Source of the DNA: an uncultured Prevotellaceae bacterium
Lineage (GTDB): Bacteria; Bacteroidota; Bacteroidia; Bacteroidales; Muribaculaceae
Assembly: GCA_900317835.1 (NCBI GenBank)
Contig: ONIL01000002.1
Location: 62,001-126,000, forward strand
Direction: 5' to 3'
Length of the DNA stretch: 64,000 nucleotides
In this document: positions 1 through 9,676 of the stretch, piece by piece
How positions within the stretch are numbered: position 1 is the stretch's first letter
Layout: each line of letters opens with the position of its first letter
Program-made: the position numbers and the translations under genes
Notes under the pieces: generated by a model
What the model was told of the DNA's origin: nothing
What the model saw: the letters and a program-made list of their open reading frames with translations, nothing else
The model's database searches: none

Positions 1-1
1 G

Positions 2-1255
2 TACTATCCTACCCAGGTCAATACTTATGACGGCATCCAATGGACCGATGTGACCCCCGCGGATGCTCCCAAGAACGGATCTTACTGGTTGGAATTTATG
101 CCAAGCGACCCTGACACTTATTTCATGAGCACCTGGAGAAATGGTCTCCTTAAAGTAACGAATGACGAGATCGTTTACACCTATGATGTCGAAAACAGCC
201 CGATGAAAAAGAGATCTGCCATTCATCCCATTACGAGCATTGACCGCAATGGCAACATCTGGTGTGTTCAGACCTATGAGAACAGTGAAACCCCTGTCAT
301 GGTTCTTCCTGCCGCCAAGTCCAAGCAGAGTGAAGTAACTGTCAACGACTGGGAAACTCCCACCATCGACGGTATCTACTCAGGTGAGTACACCAAGCGA
401 TCCAGTTTTATCAGCACACATAATAGCAACCTGGACATCAAGGTGTTTACTGATGGTGACTACCAGCGACCCGTATTCTTCTGGAACAGTGCGGGCGAGA
501 TTTCCTCCTATCCCCAACAGACGTTTTATTCACGCTTGACCGATCAGGACGGGGAGGCTGTCTCATGGACTTATATCATGTGCTTGACCGAGGATCTCTC
601 GGGCAACGTGTGGATGGGTACCACCGAGGGCATTTGTGCCATGAATCCGGCTCAGGCATTCTCAAGTAGCTTCAGTGTAGTGAGGCCCAAGGTGCCCCGT
701 AACGACGGCACTGGAATGGCCGACCGCCTGATGGATGGTATCCAGGTCAATGATGTCGCTGTTGACGGCGCCAACCGCAAATGGATTGCTACAAATTCAT
801 CAGGCCTCTTCCTGGTGAACAGCGACGGCACCGAGATTATCAAGAAATTCAATACTGCCAACAGCCCCTTGGCCAGCAATACCATATATCGGGTATGCTG
901 CAACCCTAACAGTAATTCTGTTTATGTTACTACTCCTGCCGGATTGTATGAGTACTTTAGTGACAGCAGTCCTGCCGAGAATACCTATGACAACATCTAC
1001 GCCTATCCCAACCCTGTGCGACCTGACTACATCGGCGAAGTGACTATTGTGGGAATGATGGACAATACACTGGTCAAGATTGCCGATGCAAGTGGCAATG
1101 TCATCAGACAGCTCAAGTCCACGGGTGGTATGGCAACTTGGGATGGCTGCGACCAACGCGGCGAGCTTGTCAAGACCGGTGTTTATATGGTTCTTTGTTC
1201 CAGGGCTAATGGTAGTGGCGAGGCAGTGGTGACCAAGATTGCCGTCATTAGGTAA
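2..1255 (+). CDS. PorZ-like secreted beta-propeller protein, 5'-truncated by the window edge
   Basis: The reading frame is open from base 2, so the true start lies upstream; about 417 residues are visible. It aligns closely with the C-terminal half of the convergent gene at 1349-3694: shared phrases include TYDGIQW/TYNGTIW, SRLTDQD/AHYTDQD, GNVWMGTTEGI and KWIATNSSGLFLV. Propeller blades of the two-component-regulator type are followed by a C-terminal sorting-like domain starting at YPNPVRPDY, with the IADASGNVI, WDGCDQRGE and GVYMV strands typical of type IX secretion signals. PorZ is an outer-surface T9SS component that delivers anionic LPS to the sortase. Whether this copy is PorZ itself or a paralogous substrate cannot be settled from a partial gene. 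Confidence 0.75.
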   Translation, partial: YYPTQVNTYDGIQWTDVTPADAPKNGSYWLEFMPSDPDTYFMSTWRNGLLKVTNDEIVYTYDVENSPMKKRSAIHPITSIDRNGNIWCVQTYENSETPVMVLPAAKSKQSEVTVNDWETPTIDGIYSGEYTKRSSFISTHNSNLDIKVFTDGDYQRPVFFWNSAGEISSYPQQTFYSRLTDQDGEAVSWTYIMCLTEDLSGNVWMGTTEGICAMNPAQAFSSSFSVVRPKVPRNDGTGMADRLMDGIQVNDVAVDGANRKWIATNSSGLFLVNSDGTEIIKKFNTANSPLASNTIYRVCCNPNSNSVYVTTPAGLYEYFSDSSPAENTYDNIYAYPNPVRPDYIGEVTIVGMMDNTLVKIADASGNVIRQLKSTGGMATWDGCDQRGELVKTGVYMVLCSRANGSGEAVVTKIAVIR

Positions 1256-1270
1256 GGCTCGCTACCAAAT

Positions 1271-1320
1271 GATCAAACAGCAGGAAGGCATGCCATGTGC
1301 ATGCCTTCCTGCTGTTTGAT
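1271..1320. terminator. Long perfect hairpin between convergent genes
   Basis: An inverted repeat with 22-bp arms (1272-1293 and 1299-1320) and a 5-nt loop lies between two convergent PorZ-like genes. It has no long T-tract, but its position fits a bidirectional terminator or 3'-end stabiliser. Confidence 0.65.
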
Positions 1321-1348
1321 AGAGTTGAGGCCGAAAATCTGTTTCGGC

Positions 1349-3694
1349 TTACTTGATGACCATTACTGAGGTGATGGGCTCGCCCGTTGTCGCGGGTTGG
1401 CTGCCCTGGGCAATATAAATGCGGTAGATGCCAGTGGGCACCCTCTCGCCGTTGCTGCCGCATCCATCCCACAGTGCGCTGCCAGTCACGGGACCCATTT
1501 GGGTGACAACGGTACCTGATCTGTTGACGATCTTCAAGTAGGAATTCTCCATGAGCTTGGTGATCTTGATCATGCCCGTGAAGTCCGGTTCGATGGGATT
1601 GGGATAGACAGTCACGTTACTGTAGTCGATGGCTGCAGCATCGCCAGTAGCGATGTACTCGGCAAAACCATTGTCGGTGTAGATGTACACGCGGTCATGC
1701 TTAGTGTCACACTCCACGCTATAGATGGTGTTTGAAGGGATGTCACTGTTTTGGATCATGAAATGCTCATAGATGGTCGTGCCGTCGGGTGAGACAAAGT
1801 AGAGGCCATTGTTGGTAGCGAGCCACTTGTTATTATTACGGTCGATGCCAATGTCATATACTGTGAAGCCCTCGCACAAGGTTCCCTTGTCCTCCTCCAT
1901 GGCACAGTGTGTCACGTGGGGACGAATGGCCCTGGGGTTGTTGTCGAACACAACATCGGGGTAGAACGCAAAGACTCCCCCCGTGTGGCCTACCCAGATC
2001 AAGCCGTCAGCATCTTCCTCCATGTGGGTCAAGTAGGTCCAGTCCACCATCCTGTTATCCTGATCGGTATAGTGTGCGATTGTCGTGAAGCGGTAGTTGT
2101 TCACTGTGGGGTCAACATTGTTATTGTCCCAGCACATGATGCGGCCAGGCAGTGAAGTGCTCAGGTAGTCGCAATCGCTGTAGATCTTGACATTGTTGAG
2201 TTTGGAAATAACAAATCGCGAACGCTGCATGTTCCCAGTGTTCAAGTCAAGCAAGCCGCTAGGTTGGAACCAGTCAGCCTTGGATACCGAGTTGTTGGCC
2301 ACTTTGTTTTTGGGCAGGACAGCAGCAGGACAACTGGCATTTCCGTAGGAGCTGACCACCCACATATTGCCGTACTTGTCAAATGCAGGGTGGGCCTTGT
2401 AGATGCCAACCAGGGAGTTGTTCCTGTTGTAGTTGAGCGTCATCACGTTGTTGGTGACTTTGTGGATGCCCTGATCCCAACTTGCGCGCACGTAAGTCGT
2501 TGAATCCAAGGGATTGAACACAAACTCATAGCCGGGTGACGTTGAGTAACTTGTCGCATCTGCCCAGATGGTGCCATTGTAGGTGTTGATGGCATTGGGC
2601 GACATTGTGCCCGTGACTGTGCCGCCATTGCGGGCGGTCACGCCGATATACAGCAGATCCATGGCCGAGTTATACTTGAGCCAATAGGGCTGGTCTGTAG
2701 TCATGGCCGGCATCTTGTAATAGGCTGTGCTGTTTTTGATGTGCAGACCATTGGCATCGTTAATCCAAACTGTGCCGTCACCTGACGGGTCGCTAGTGGC
2801 AAAGCCCACAGTTGAGAATACCTGGGTTGCCGTCTTGCCGGTAGGGTCGATGGTGTAATAGTAGCTTTGGCCGGCAAAGTTGGCGATGAATCCCGACGGG
2901 GTTTTCTGAACCATCGTCGGTTTGGCCGACACCAGCGTTGTCACAGTGGGAGTGCTGCCTGAGAACTCATACAGGTACAGGGCCGTTGCACCCAGCACGA
3001 ATGTCGCATTATTGTTCACAGGGAATAACTTGCCGCCAGTGAAAGAACCGCTCACCTTGCTATAGGTGGACAGCGGATTAACTGCACCGACAGGACCGTA
3101 GTAGCAGTAGGTATTGGTCAGGATAAGCATCAGGTTATCGTTGAGCTGCATGACCGCATTGATGTTTTCACTCTGACTAAACAGCACATCGTTGACCACC
3201 TCGAGTGTGGATTCGTCAATGGTGATATAGCCGTAGCCTGTTGAAACATAGGCAAAGCCGTTGACAAAGGTGATGTCATTGATGGTCTTCAGGATATGAT
3301 CCGCTAACTCGTTGTTGCTCAGTGTGTAGTTGTAAACTCTCACGATGGCATCCTTGACATTGCTGATGTTCTTCACCTGGCCGTTGGCGTTAATGATGTC
3401 GATGTTGGCATTGACATAGGCGACAAACAGCAACTGATTCTGCTCGTCATAATAGATCTGACTGATATTATTGTCCGAGAGCACGTTCTGGCTGTTCAAG
3501 GCAGTTGTTACATGAGACGATTTGTCAAACTGAAACAGCGCGTTGCTGTTCAAGTAATAAACTTTGCTGCCGGTGTCATATGCATTCTGTATCTTGGATG
3601 TCACATAGTAGTTATGAATTTTCCATGTGCCGGCACTGGCGGTGGCAACGGCCATCACCATCAGTGTCAAGAGAATCAGATGTTTTTTTAGCAT
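1349..3694 (-). CDS. porZ: PorZ-like T9SS beta-propeller protein
   Basis: 781 residues, very close to the usual PorZ length (about 776). An N-terminal signal peptide (LILLTLMVMAVATASAG) is followed by two propeller domains (roughly residues 25-330 and 330-680) with repeated NLW/MWVV/LIWVGHTGGVF blade motifs, and a C-terminal sorting-like domain from about residue 695 (YPNPIEPDFTG, LKIVNRSGTVV, WDGCGSNGERV, GIYRIYI). PorZ of Porphyromonas is a surface protein that supplies A-LPS to the PorU sortase. The gene is convergent with a second, closely related copy, so one of the two may be a substrate-like paralog. The gene symbol is assigned by length and architecture only. Confidence 0.7.
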   Translation of the reverse strand: MLKKHLILLTLMVMAVATASAGTWKIHNYYVTSKIQNAYDTGSKVYYLNSNALFQFDKSSHVTTALNSQNVLSDNNISQIYYDEQNQLLFVAYVNANIDIINANGQVKNISNVKDAIVRVYNYTLSNNELADHILKTINDITFVNGFAYVSTGYGYITIDESTLEVVNDVLFSQSENINAVMQLNDNLMLILTNTYCYYGPVGAVNPLSTYSKVSGSFTGGKLFPVNNNATFVLGATALYLYEFSGSTPTVTTLVSAKPTMVQKTPSGFIANFAGQSYYYTIDPTGKTATQVFSTVGFATSDPSGDGTVWINDANGLHIKNSTAYYKMPAMTTDQPYWLKYNSAMDLLYIGVTARNGGTVTGTMSPNAINTYNGTIWADATSYSTSPGYEFVFNPLDSTTYVRASWDQGIHKVTNNVMTLNYNRNNSLVGIYKAHPAFDKYGNMWVVSSYGNASCPAAVLPKNKVANNSVSKADWFQPSGLLDLNTGNMQRSRFVISKLNNVKIYSDCDYLSTSLPGRIMCWDNNNVDPTVNNYRFTTIAHYTDQDNRMVDWTYLTHMEEDADGLIWVGHTGGVFAFYPDVVFDNNPRAIRPHVTHCAMEEDKGTLCEGFTVYDIGIDRNNNKWLATNNGLYFVSPDGTTIYEHFMIQNSDIPSNTIYSVECDTKHDRVYIYTDNGFAEYIATGDAAAIDYSNVTVYPNPIEPDFTGMIKITKLMENSYLKIVNRSGTVVTQMGPVTGSALWDGCGSNGERVPTGIYRIYIAQGSQPATTGEPITSVMVIK

Positions 3695-3971
3695 GTCAAG
3701 TAAGTTTATTTAAGTTTTGAATATTGTAATATGCTCATAACCAATTAGATTTACTCTTAGGGAGGGCATATCTCACTGAATTAGATGCCAAAGTTATGAA
3801 AATAAAACGAAAAACCCCGTCTTTTTAGCATTTTTTCAATGCAACAGCATCTATATGAAGCCTTTTAATATCTCCTGCAAGGGAAGAGACAACGGGTGAA
3901 GGTGAATTAAACTTATCGGTGTTGGAATAGTCTAATAATTATAAAGTTCAACCCTAATTATTTTATTCGTC

Positions 3972-4466
3972 ATGATGAATATGAAAAAGGTCGTTTTTTT
4001 AATGATTTCATTGGTGCTGTTAACAGCATGCGGCACTAATAACGGTTTAACCAAGGTCGAGCGTGATGCTCTAGTGACCCGACAGGTTCAAGAGGGGCTT
4101 GACACACGTCATTACACAATTGCCGTTGACTGGATGAGGCCGTTGGGTGGCATGGCTCGCCATGTGAGTTCAACCTATGAGCTCAAGGTGAATGGTGATG
4201 AAGTTGATAGTTATCTGCCCTATATCGGCGAGGCTTACCGCTTGCCTTACGGCGGAGGCAAAGGCTTGAACTTCAAGGGCAAAATCAAGGATTACACGAT
4301 AAACTATCCCACGAGCAACCGGTCACACATCGAGTTCAACGTGACCAATGAGGAGGACACCTACTATTTCCGTATCGATGTGTTCAATAACGGCAAGGCT
4401 GTTATCGATATTATCGCCCAGGAGCGTGATGCCATCTCATTTGACGGAGAGATGATTTTCCAGTGA
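3972..4466 (+). CDS. DUF4251 family lipoprotein
   Basis: 164 residues with a lipoprotein signal (hydrophobic stretch then LLTACGT, the Cys being the lipidation site). The mature part carries DUF4251 hallmarks: WMRPLGG, a YLPYIGEAY motif, GLNFKGKI, and a final YYFRIDVFNNGKAVIDI...RDAISFDG strand pattern. The family is common in Bacteroidales and its function is unknown; it is expected to sit in the periplasm or outer membrane. A paralog begins 36 bp downstream on the same strand, so the pair is probably co-transcribed. Confidence 0.85.
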   Translation: MMNMKKVVFLMISLVLLTACGTNNGLTKVERDALVTRQVQEGLDTRHYTIAVDWMRPLGGMARHVSSTYELKVNGDEVDSYLPYIGEAYRLPYGGGKGLNFKGKIKDYTINYPTSNRSHIEFNVTNEEDTYYFRIDVFNNGKAVIDIIAQERDAISFDGEMIFQ

Positions 4467-4502
4467 AAAGTGTGATCAAATCCCTAAAGATATCAACTCT
4501 AA

Positions 4503-5012
4503 ATGTGTAGTATTTTGAAAAAGTGTTTAGTGATTTCAATTCTGCTCTTGTCGGTCTTACTGGTGTCATGCAGCTCCAGCAAAAGTGCAATTGATCCTGG
4601 GCGTGCCCTGGTTATTCACTCCTTGCTCGAGTCGCAGCAATATGTGGTGATGGTGGGTTCAATGCGACCCATGTCAGCCCCCACGATCAGCGTGAGCCAA
4701 GGGCAGAAGATGATTGTCCGGGACGGCGCGGTGTCATGTTTCCTGCCTTACGTCGGGTCAGGCCAGAATGTGGGCTACGGCGCTAGTGGCTATAAGGCGC
4801 TCAACTTCTCGGCCCCGATTCTCGACTACAAGGTTGAGTATCCCAAGGCCGATCGCGCCCGGGTGACGTTTAAGGTAGACAATGGCGATGATCACTACTT
4901 GTTCCATGTCGAGGTGTTCATGAATGGCAAGACCACTATCGACGTTGAACCACGTAGCCGTGACGCCGTTTCCTATAGCGGCATGATTCACGGCCTGGAT
5001 ATCCTTAACTAG
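4503..5012 (+). CDS. DUF4251 family lipoprotein, second copy
   Basis: 169 residues. A signal ends at LLVSCSSS (lipobox Cys). It repeats the DUF4251 pattern of the preceding gene: GSMRPMSAP, CFLPYVGSGQ, GYKALNFSAPI, YLFHVEVFMNGKTTIDV and RDAVSYSG. The two copies have diverged considerably, suggesting an old tandem duplication. Its stop codon overlaps the stop of the convergent sbcC gene by 4 bp, leaving no room for a separate terminator. Confidence 0.85.
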   Translation: MCSILKKCLVISILLLSVLLVSCSSSKSAIDPGRALVIHSLLESQQYVVMVGSMRPMSAPTISVSQGQKMIVRDGAVSCFLPYVGSGQNVGYGASGYKALNFSAPILDYKVEYPKADRARVTFKVDNGDDHYLFHVEVFMNGKTTIDVEPRSRDAVSYSGMIHGLDILN

Positions 5013-8000
5013 CAGGCAGCTGACACCCTGACACGGCTAACGGTGTTGTTTTCGGGGTCTCGTTCGACTTGAATCTGGGTGGTGATGCGTTCCTTGAGCA
5101 TCTCGACATGACTGATGATGCCCACTCGCCTGCCGCCCAGGTCATACAGGCGGTTGAGCGTGTCCATCACGTTGTCGAGGTAGCTTGGGCTGAGCGATCC
5201 AAAACCCTCGTCGATGAAGATAGTATCGACTGTAAATACCTTACCCGACATACTGGACAGTGCTAATGCCAGGGCCAGTGACACCATGAAGCTTTCGCCG
5301 CCCGAGAGGGTTGTCACGGCAGCCTTGTCGCCCTGTTGCAGGTCCCGTACAAGAATGGTGAGTGAACCAGGGTTGGGTTCCAGTTCATAGCGGTTGTTGA
5401 ACTGACGCAGATAGCCGTTGGCGGTTCCCAGCAGTTCTCCCAGGATATAGCTCTGCGCGATTTTGCGCAGGGTCTTACCGTCGGCACTGCCCAGCATGGC
5501 GTTTAATTCGGCCCATTGGTTGTAAATAGCCTCGGCCTCATCGAGTTGTGTTTTCTTCTCGCCCATGAGGCGCAGGCTTTCCTCGTCGCCCTTGAGACGC
5601 ACGGTGCGTGAGGAAATTTCCTCCGTAATTTCTCCAATCCGCTTTTCAGTCGCTTCAATCATGGCGGTGAGTTGTCCAGGATCTTGCTCGTCACCCTCGG
5701 GTTTTGCTGCTGTGATATCCTGCTGTCGTTTTGTCAAGGCCTGAATCTCTCCTTGCATGAGCGTGATGCTGTCGGCCAATTCCTTGATGGACTGCTTGAT
5801 GGCATTGATGTCATCTTGCTGTTGACGATTGAGCAGGACAAGACGTTGCATGTTGATGGTCGAATGGCTTTGTAGGAAATGCTCGATAGCTTGCTGAGCT
5901 TGTGAAGCTTTGTGGTGCTCGGCAGTGATGCGGGTATTCCATTCCAGATACCTGTTCTCGAGGTCGTTCCATCGCTGGCTTAGGTCATCAGGAATATCGG
6001 TTGTAGTTATCCCATTGTCTTTTAGCCCCTTGATACTGTTCTTGATAGCCTGCATGGTGGGGACTAGCGATTGATGGAGCTGGATGATGTGTTCCAGTTG
6101 CTGGGCCTCTTGCTTTTTACTCTTATAGGTGGAGGCCTCTTGCTCCAGCTGGTCGATAAATTCAGGGACCAGGATGCGCTCCTTCCAGTTATCATCGATG
6201 AATAGTTCGCTCAATTCTTGGGTCAGTTCCTCGAATTGGTCCTTGCTTGCCTTGATGGCCTCACGTTGCTTCTCGATACTTGATTTCACTTGATTCAGGT
6301 CGATGATGGCCTGTTTGTGCTTATCCGATGCTTGTGAATGTTTCTCGCGTTCCTGCACGATGAGCTTGTTGAGCAATTGGGCCTGCTTGAGTACTTCATT
6401 GAGCCGTCCTGTTTCATCGTCGATGTTGTCGATGAGTAAATCAGCTCGTGCCTTATCCTTCATCATGTCTTCGGCGTCAATGCCGCACTTGATCAGCAGG
6501 CTGTGGGTTTGTTTCCATTGCTTGTCGATTTGAACGATGGTGGAATCGTGGTCTTTCTTGTTGCTCTTGATTTGCTTGTCTAGTCTCAGGATGAGGGCTT
6601 TTGCGGTGTTGATGCTGGTTGTCGTCTTTCTCACCTGTTCCTCGGCATCGTTGAACTGTTGCTGCAATTCCTCCAGCACACTCTTGCCCTTTGGGGCTAG
6701 CAACTGTGTGATGACATTGCCGCACACGGGGCACTCGTCTCCCTCGTGCAGGGTCTTGTGGGCTTGCTCGATGAGGATGTTCCAGTCCTTTTGGCGCTCA
6801 ACGGCTAGTCGAGCCTGCTCCATGAGTGCCCGCTGGCTAGTGATGACATTGCTCTCGCCGGCAAGCAGTTCCTGTTGCCCCATGAGGTCTTCATTCAGAT
6901 TGTTCAAGGTTGCAGTTTGTTGATCTACCGTGGAGAGCAGGTTCTTGAGGTTAATCAAAGCCTGTTTGGCTGCATTGAGGTCGTCCTTGCGGTTATTCAC
7001 CTGGTCGATGTGCAGGGCATCGTATTGCTCTTGGGTCTGCTGGAGTGACTTGCCGATGGCATCAAGGGTTTCTTGAGCCTGCTTCAGCGTTTCCTCGGCT
7101 ATGGGCAATCGGACTGTTTCCTGTTCCAGGGCCTTGGTGTAGGCTGCGACGTTGTCCGCTGCCGTGTGGCGCTTGTTGACGAGCGTTTTGATGGTCTTAA
7201 TGGCTTCCAACATGGCGCTGCGGGGCTCTTCTTGCTCAATATAGCCCTGTATCTCTTTTAATGTGGCTTGCTTGCTTGAGATATCAGCAGTTGTTGCTCG
7301 CAAGGCCGCACTCAACAGGTCAAACTCGCGTTGCATCGAGGGCTTTTCCTGCTCCAGTGCTTCAACTTGAGCCAATGCAGCGTTCATTTCCTTGAGGTCG
7401 CGACGGGCATCGGTTGTGGCGTCCCAATCATTCACTAGCGCCTGTCGCTCTTTGTGGCTCTGCTGCTGGACTTGTTCCTGCTTTTCGACGAGATGGCGCT
7501 GCTTGTCGGCGAGTTCTTTGGTGATTTTGGCGATTTCATCGAGCCAATCCATCATTTTCTTCGCTTTGTCATGCTTTTTCTGCTCGGTGACCTGTTGCTG
7601 CTTGAAACCCTCGATTTCACCGTTGATTTCGGCTTTTTCTTCGTCAGTGAGCAAGTTGATGTCGCGCAACTGGTCGCGCAGCAGGTTGCGGTTGTATTCT
7701 TTCTCCTTGCAGATGTCATAAATCTTTTTCCCCACTTGGGCATATACCTCGGTACCGGTCATTTTCTCGAGCAGAGTCGACTTGTCGTTGTCATCGCTTT
7801 CCAGGAACTCGGCAAATTTGCCCTGGGCCAGCACCACAGTGCGGAAGAACTGATCGACGTCCAGCCCAATGACCTGATGGACGAACTTGTCGATGTCGGC
7901 AATTTTAGTGTAATGATGATGCTGTGGGGCACCGTCATCGGTCATGATAGTCCTAGCCACCTTTTGGATAGCGCCATCGGATTTGTTGCGGGCACGATGC

Positions 8001-8350
8001 ACGTGCCATGTGGCGATGTAAGGTGTGCCGTCATTGTCGTCAAAGGTCAAGGTCACGTCGGCGCTCACAGCGCCACGGCGCAGCAATTGTCTCACGTCGT
8101 TGGTCTTGAGTTTGTCCTCGCTGGTTGTGTCCGAGCGTCCGGTTGGGTATTCGGCACTTTTGGCATCCTTGAGCCTGGGCGTGTCTCCATATAGCGCGAG
8201 GCACAGGCTGTCGATGATGGTTGATTTTCCGGCTCCGGTCTCGCCTGTAATGAGGAATAGGTGTTCGTTGGCCAGTGGGGCTGCGTCAAAGTCAATTACC
8301 GCGTGTTCGATTGAGGCAATATTGTCGATGGTGAGTTTCTTGAGTTTCAT
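5009..8350 (-). CDS. sbcC: Exonuclease subunit SbcC (Rad50-like SMC ATPase)
   Basis: 1113 residues. The Walker A site GETGAGKST is near residue 38, followed by long coiled-coil arms (about 190-950) around a zinc-hook CPVC motif near residue 545 (GDECPVCGN). The ABC signature LSGGESF and Walker B TIFIDEGFGSL lie near the C-terminus. With SbcD it forms the Mre11-Rad50-type nuclease complex that cuts hairpins and processes DNA ends. Its start overlaps the sbcD stop by 4 bp (ATGA), so the two are translationally coupled. Confidence 0.95.
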   Translation of the reverse strand: MKLKKLTIDNIASIEHAVIDFDAAPLANEHLFLITGETGAGKSTIIDSLCLALYGDTPRLKDAKSAEYPTGRSDTTSEDKLKTNDVRQLLRRGAVSADVTLTFDDNDGTPYIATWHVHRARNKSDGAIQKVARTIMTDDGAPQHHHYTKIADIDKFVHQVIGLDVDQFFRTVVLAQGKFAEFLESDDNDKSTLLEKMTGTEVYAQVGKKIYDICKEKEYNRNLLRDQLRDINLLTDEEKAEINGEIEGFKQQQVTEQKKHDKAKKMMDWLDEIAKITKELADKQRHLVEKQEQVQQQSHKERQALVNDWDATTDARRDLKEMNAALAQVEALEQEKPSMQREFDLLSAALRATTADISSKQATLKEIQGYIEQEEPRSAMLEAIKTIKTLVNKRHTAADNVAAYTKALEQETVRLPIAEETLKQAQETLDAIGKSLQQTQEQYDALHIDQVNNRKDDLNAAKQALINLKNLLSTVDQQTATLNNLNEDLMGQQELLAGESNVITSQRALMEQARLAVERQKDWNILIEQAHKTLHEGDECPVCGNVITQLLAPKGKSVLEELQQQFNDAEEQVRKTTTSINTAKALILRLDKQIKSNKKDHDSTIVQIDKQWKQTHSLLIKCGIDAEDMMKDKARADLLIDNIDDETGRLNEVLKQAQLLNKLIVQEREKHSQASDKHKQAIIDLNQVKSSIEKQREAIKASKDQFEELTQELSELFIDDNWKERILVPEFIDQLEQEASTYKSKKQEAQQLEHIIQLHQSLVPTMQAIKNSIKGLKDNGITTTDIPDDLSQRWNDLENRYLEWNTRITAEHHKASQAQQAIEHFLQSHSTINMQRLVLLNRQQQDDINAIKQSIKELADSITLMQGEIQALTKRQQDITAAKPEGDEQDPGQLTAMIEATEKRIGEITEEISSRTVRLKGDEESLRLMGEKKTQLDEAEAIYNQWAELNAMLGSADGKTLRKIAQSYILGELLGTANGYLRQFNNRYELEPNPGSLTILVRDLQQGDKAAVTTLSGGESFMVSLALALALSSMSGKVFTVDTIFIDEGFGSLSPSYLDNVMDTLNRLYDLGGRRVGIISHVEMLKERITTQIQVERDPENNTVSRVRVSAAC

Positions 8351-9546
8351 TGTCTGTTGTCTTTTTCAACTTCTTGGAAAGCGTGGTTGAACATCTCCTG
8401 CTGCCGGGCAGTCATGGGGTTGCCGGTCCGGTCTATAAAGTACTGGTTGGCAATGTCGATGGGCTGCATCTTGTTGAATTGTTCCACTGTCATGTGGGTA
8501 GTGTGATGGCGCTCAATCGCTGTTGCGGTCTTCTTGATTTCGCAGAAGCGGCATTTCTTCTCCTTTACTGCCTGTGCAGCGCGCTCCTGTGCTCCTGTGG
8601 GCAGGAACCGCTCTACCTGGACGTTGAGGCGGATGTAGCTTCGGTCATTGGGGTTGAGTTGCTGCAGCATCTCTAATGCTTTATCAAAACCGGTTGGCTC
8701 GGTGGGCGGGATGGTGTGCAAGGGTTTGATGTTATTGATGCGCTTGGTCTCGATGCGGGGAAATGCATCATGGGCATCAATCTCGACAATGCTCACCGAG
8801 TGCTCGCATTGCTCGTCAAAACTCACGGGCAATGGCGTGCCGCAGTAGTAGGCGCGTTCGCTCACCTGCTGCGGACGGTGGATGTGCCCCAGTGCAGCAT
8901 AGTCATATCCCGAACCCAACGCCGCGATATCAACGCACTCCATTTTCATGTCGCGGTCATGACCCGTGAAATCACTGTTGTTCACGGCGAGGTGAGCCAT
9001 CAACACTACGGGCAGATGGTTGGTGTTTTGACTTGTCGTCCGGTCAAGAAGGGCTTGGAAATAGGTCTGTTGGCGCAGGTCTCGGTCAACGTTATTGCCA
9101 GCGACCTGCGGGAAACTTGCGGGATAGGCAAACGGTACGGCGACAACGATACCCTTGTTGCCCACAGGGATGATGTGCCGTTGCAGGTCGGCATGGCCTT
9201 CCTTGTCGCGGGCGATGCTGCCCAACACGGTGACGCCAGCCAGTTGCCACAGACGTCTGTCGCTATCAAGGCGCGATGCGCTGTCGTGGTTGCCCGCGAT
9301 GACGATAATCTTCATCATGGGGCAAGCGTCATGGATGTTGAGCAAGGCATTGACATATAGGTTGACGGCAGCGTTGGACGGTGCTGCTGTGTGGAAAATG
9401 TCGCCGCTGACGAGCATGGCATCGGGTGTGTGCTTGCGGACAATATCGGCCAATTGTTCAAGGAAGTCACGTTGCTCCTCTCCGCGGTCATAGCCGTAGA
9501 AATTCTGGCCTAAGTGCCAATCGCTGGTGTGAATGAATTTGAACAT
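8347..9546 (-). CDS. sbcD: Exonuclease subunit SbcD (Mre11-like phosphoesterase)
   Basis: 399 residues with the full calcineurin-like metallophosphoesterase motif series: SDWHLGQ near residue 8, VSGDIFH near 46, GNHD near 87, MAHLAV near 183 and GHIH near 222. The C-terminal capping domain is present and the length is normal. It supplies the Mn-dependent nuclease active site for the SbcCD complex. First gene of a two-gene operon; a Bacteroidetes-type promoter lies about 65 bp upstream. Confidence 0.95.
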   Translation of the reverse strand: MFKFIHTSDWHLGQNFYGYDRGEEQRDFLEQLADIVRKHTPDAMLVSGDIFHTAAPSNAAVNLYVNALLNIHDACPMMKIIVIAGNHDSASRLDSDRRLWQLAGVTVLGSIARDKEGHADLQRHIIPVGNKGIVVAVPFAYPASFPQVAGNNVDRDLRQQTYFQALLDRTTSQNTNHLPVVLMAHLAVNNSDFTGHDRDMKMECVDIAALGSGYDYAALGHIHRPQQVSERAYYCGTPLPVSFDEQCEHSVSIVEIDAHDAFPRIETKRINNIKPLHTIPPTEPTGFDKALEMLQQLNPNDRSYIRLNVQVERFLPTGAQERAAQAVKEKKCRFCEIKKTATAIERHHTTHMTVEQFNKMQPIDIANQYFIDRTGNPMTARQQEMFNHAFQEVEKDNRQ

Positions 9547-9611
9547 AGATGATTACTTGCTGGAAGGTAAAAACTCATACTCATTTTCCCCAATAGTGGG
9601 ATTTCTAAGGA

Positions 9612-9643
9612 CAAATATAGTCAGAAAACTTGAATAATGCAAG
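9612..9643 (-). promoter_or_regulatory. Promoter for sbcDC
   Basis: On the minus strand a -7 box TATATTTG (9612-9619) and a -33-like CTTG (9640-9643) are separated by 20 nt, matching the Bacteroidetes TTTG-N19-20-TAnnTTTG pattern. Confidence 0.55.
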
Positions 9644-9648
9644 TTTTC
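9626..9648 (-). terminator. Hairpin downstream of the 9677-10042 gene
   Basis: The 8-bp inverted repeat AAAACTTG/CAAGTTTT with a 7-nt loop lies 29 bp past the upstream gene and over the -33 region of the sbcDC promoter, so the end of one transcript and the start of the next are interleaved. Confidence 0.45.
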
Positions 9649-9676
9649 CCTGTTAAGAGTTGTAATGAATGTTTTT

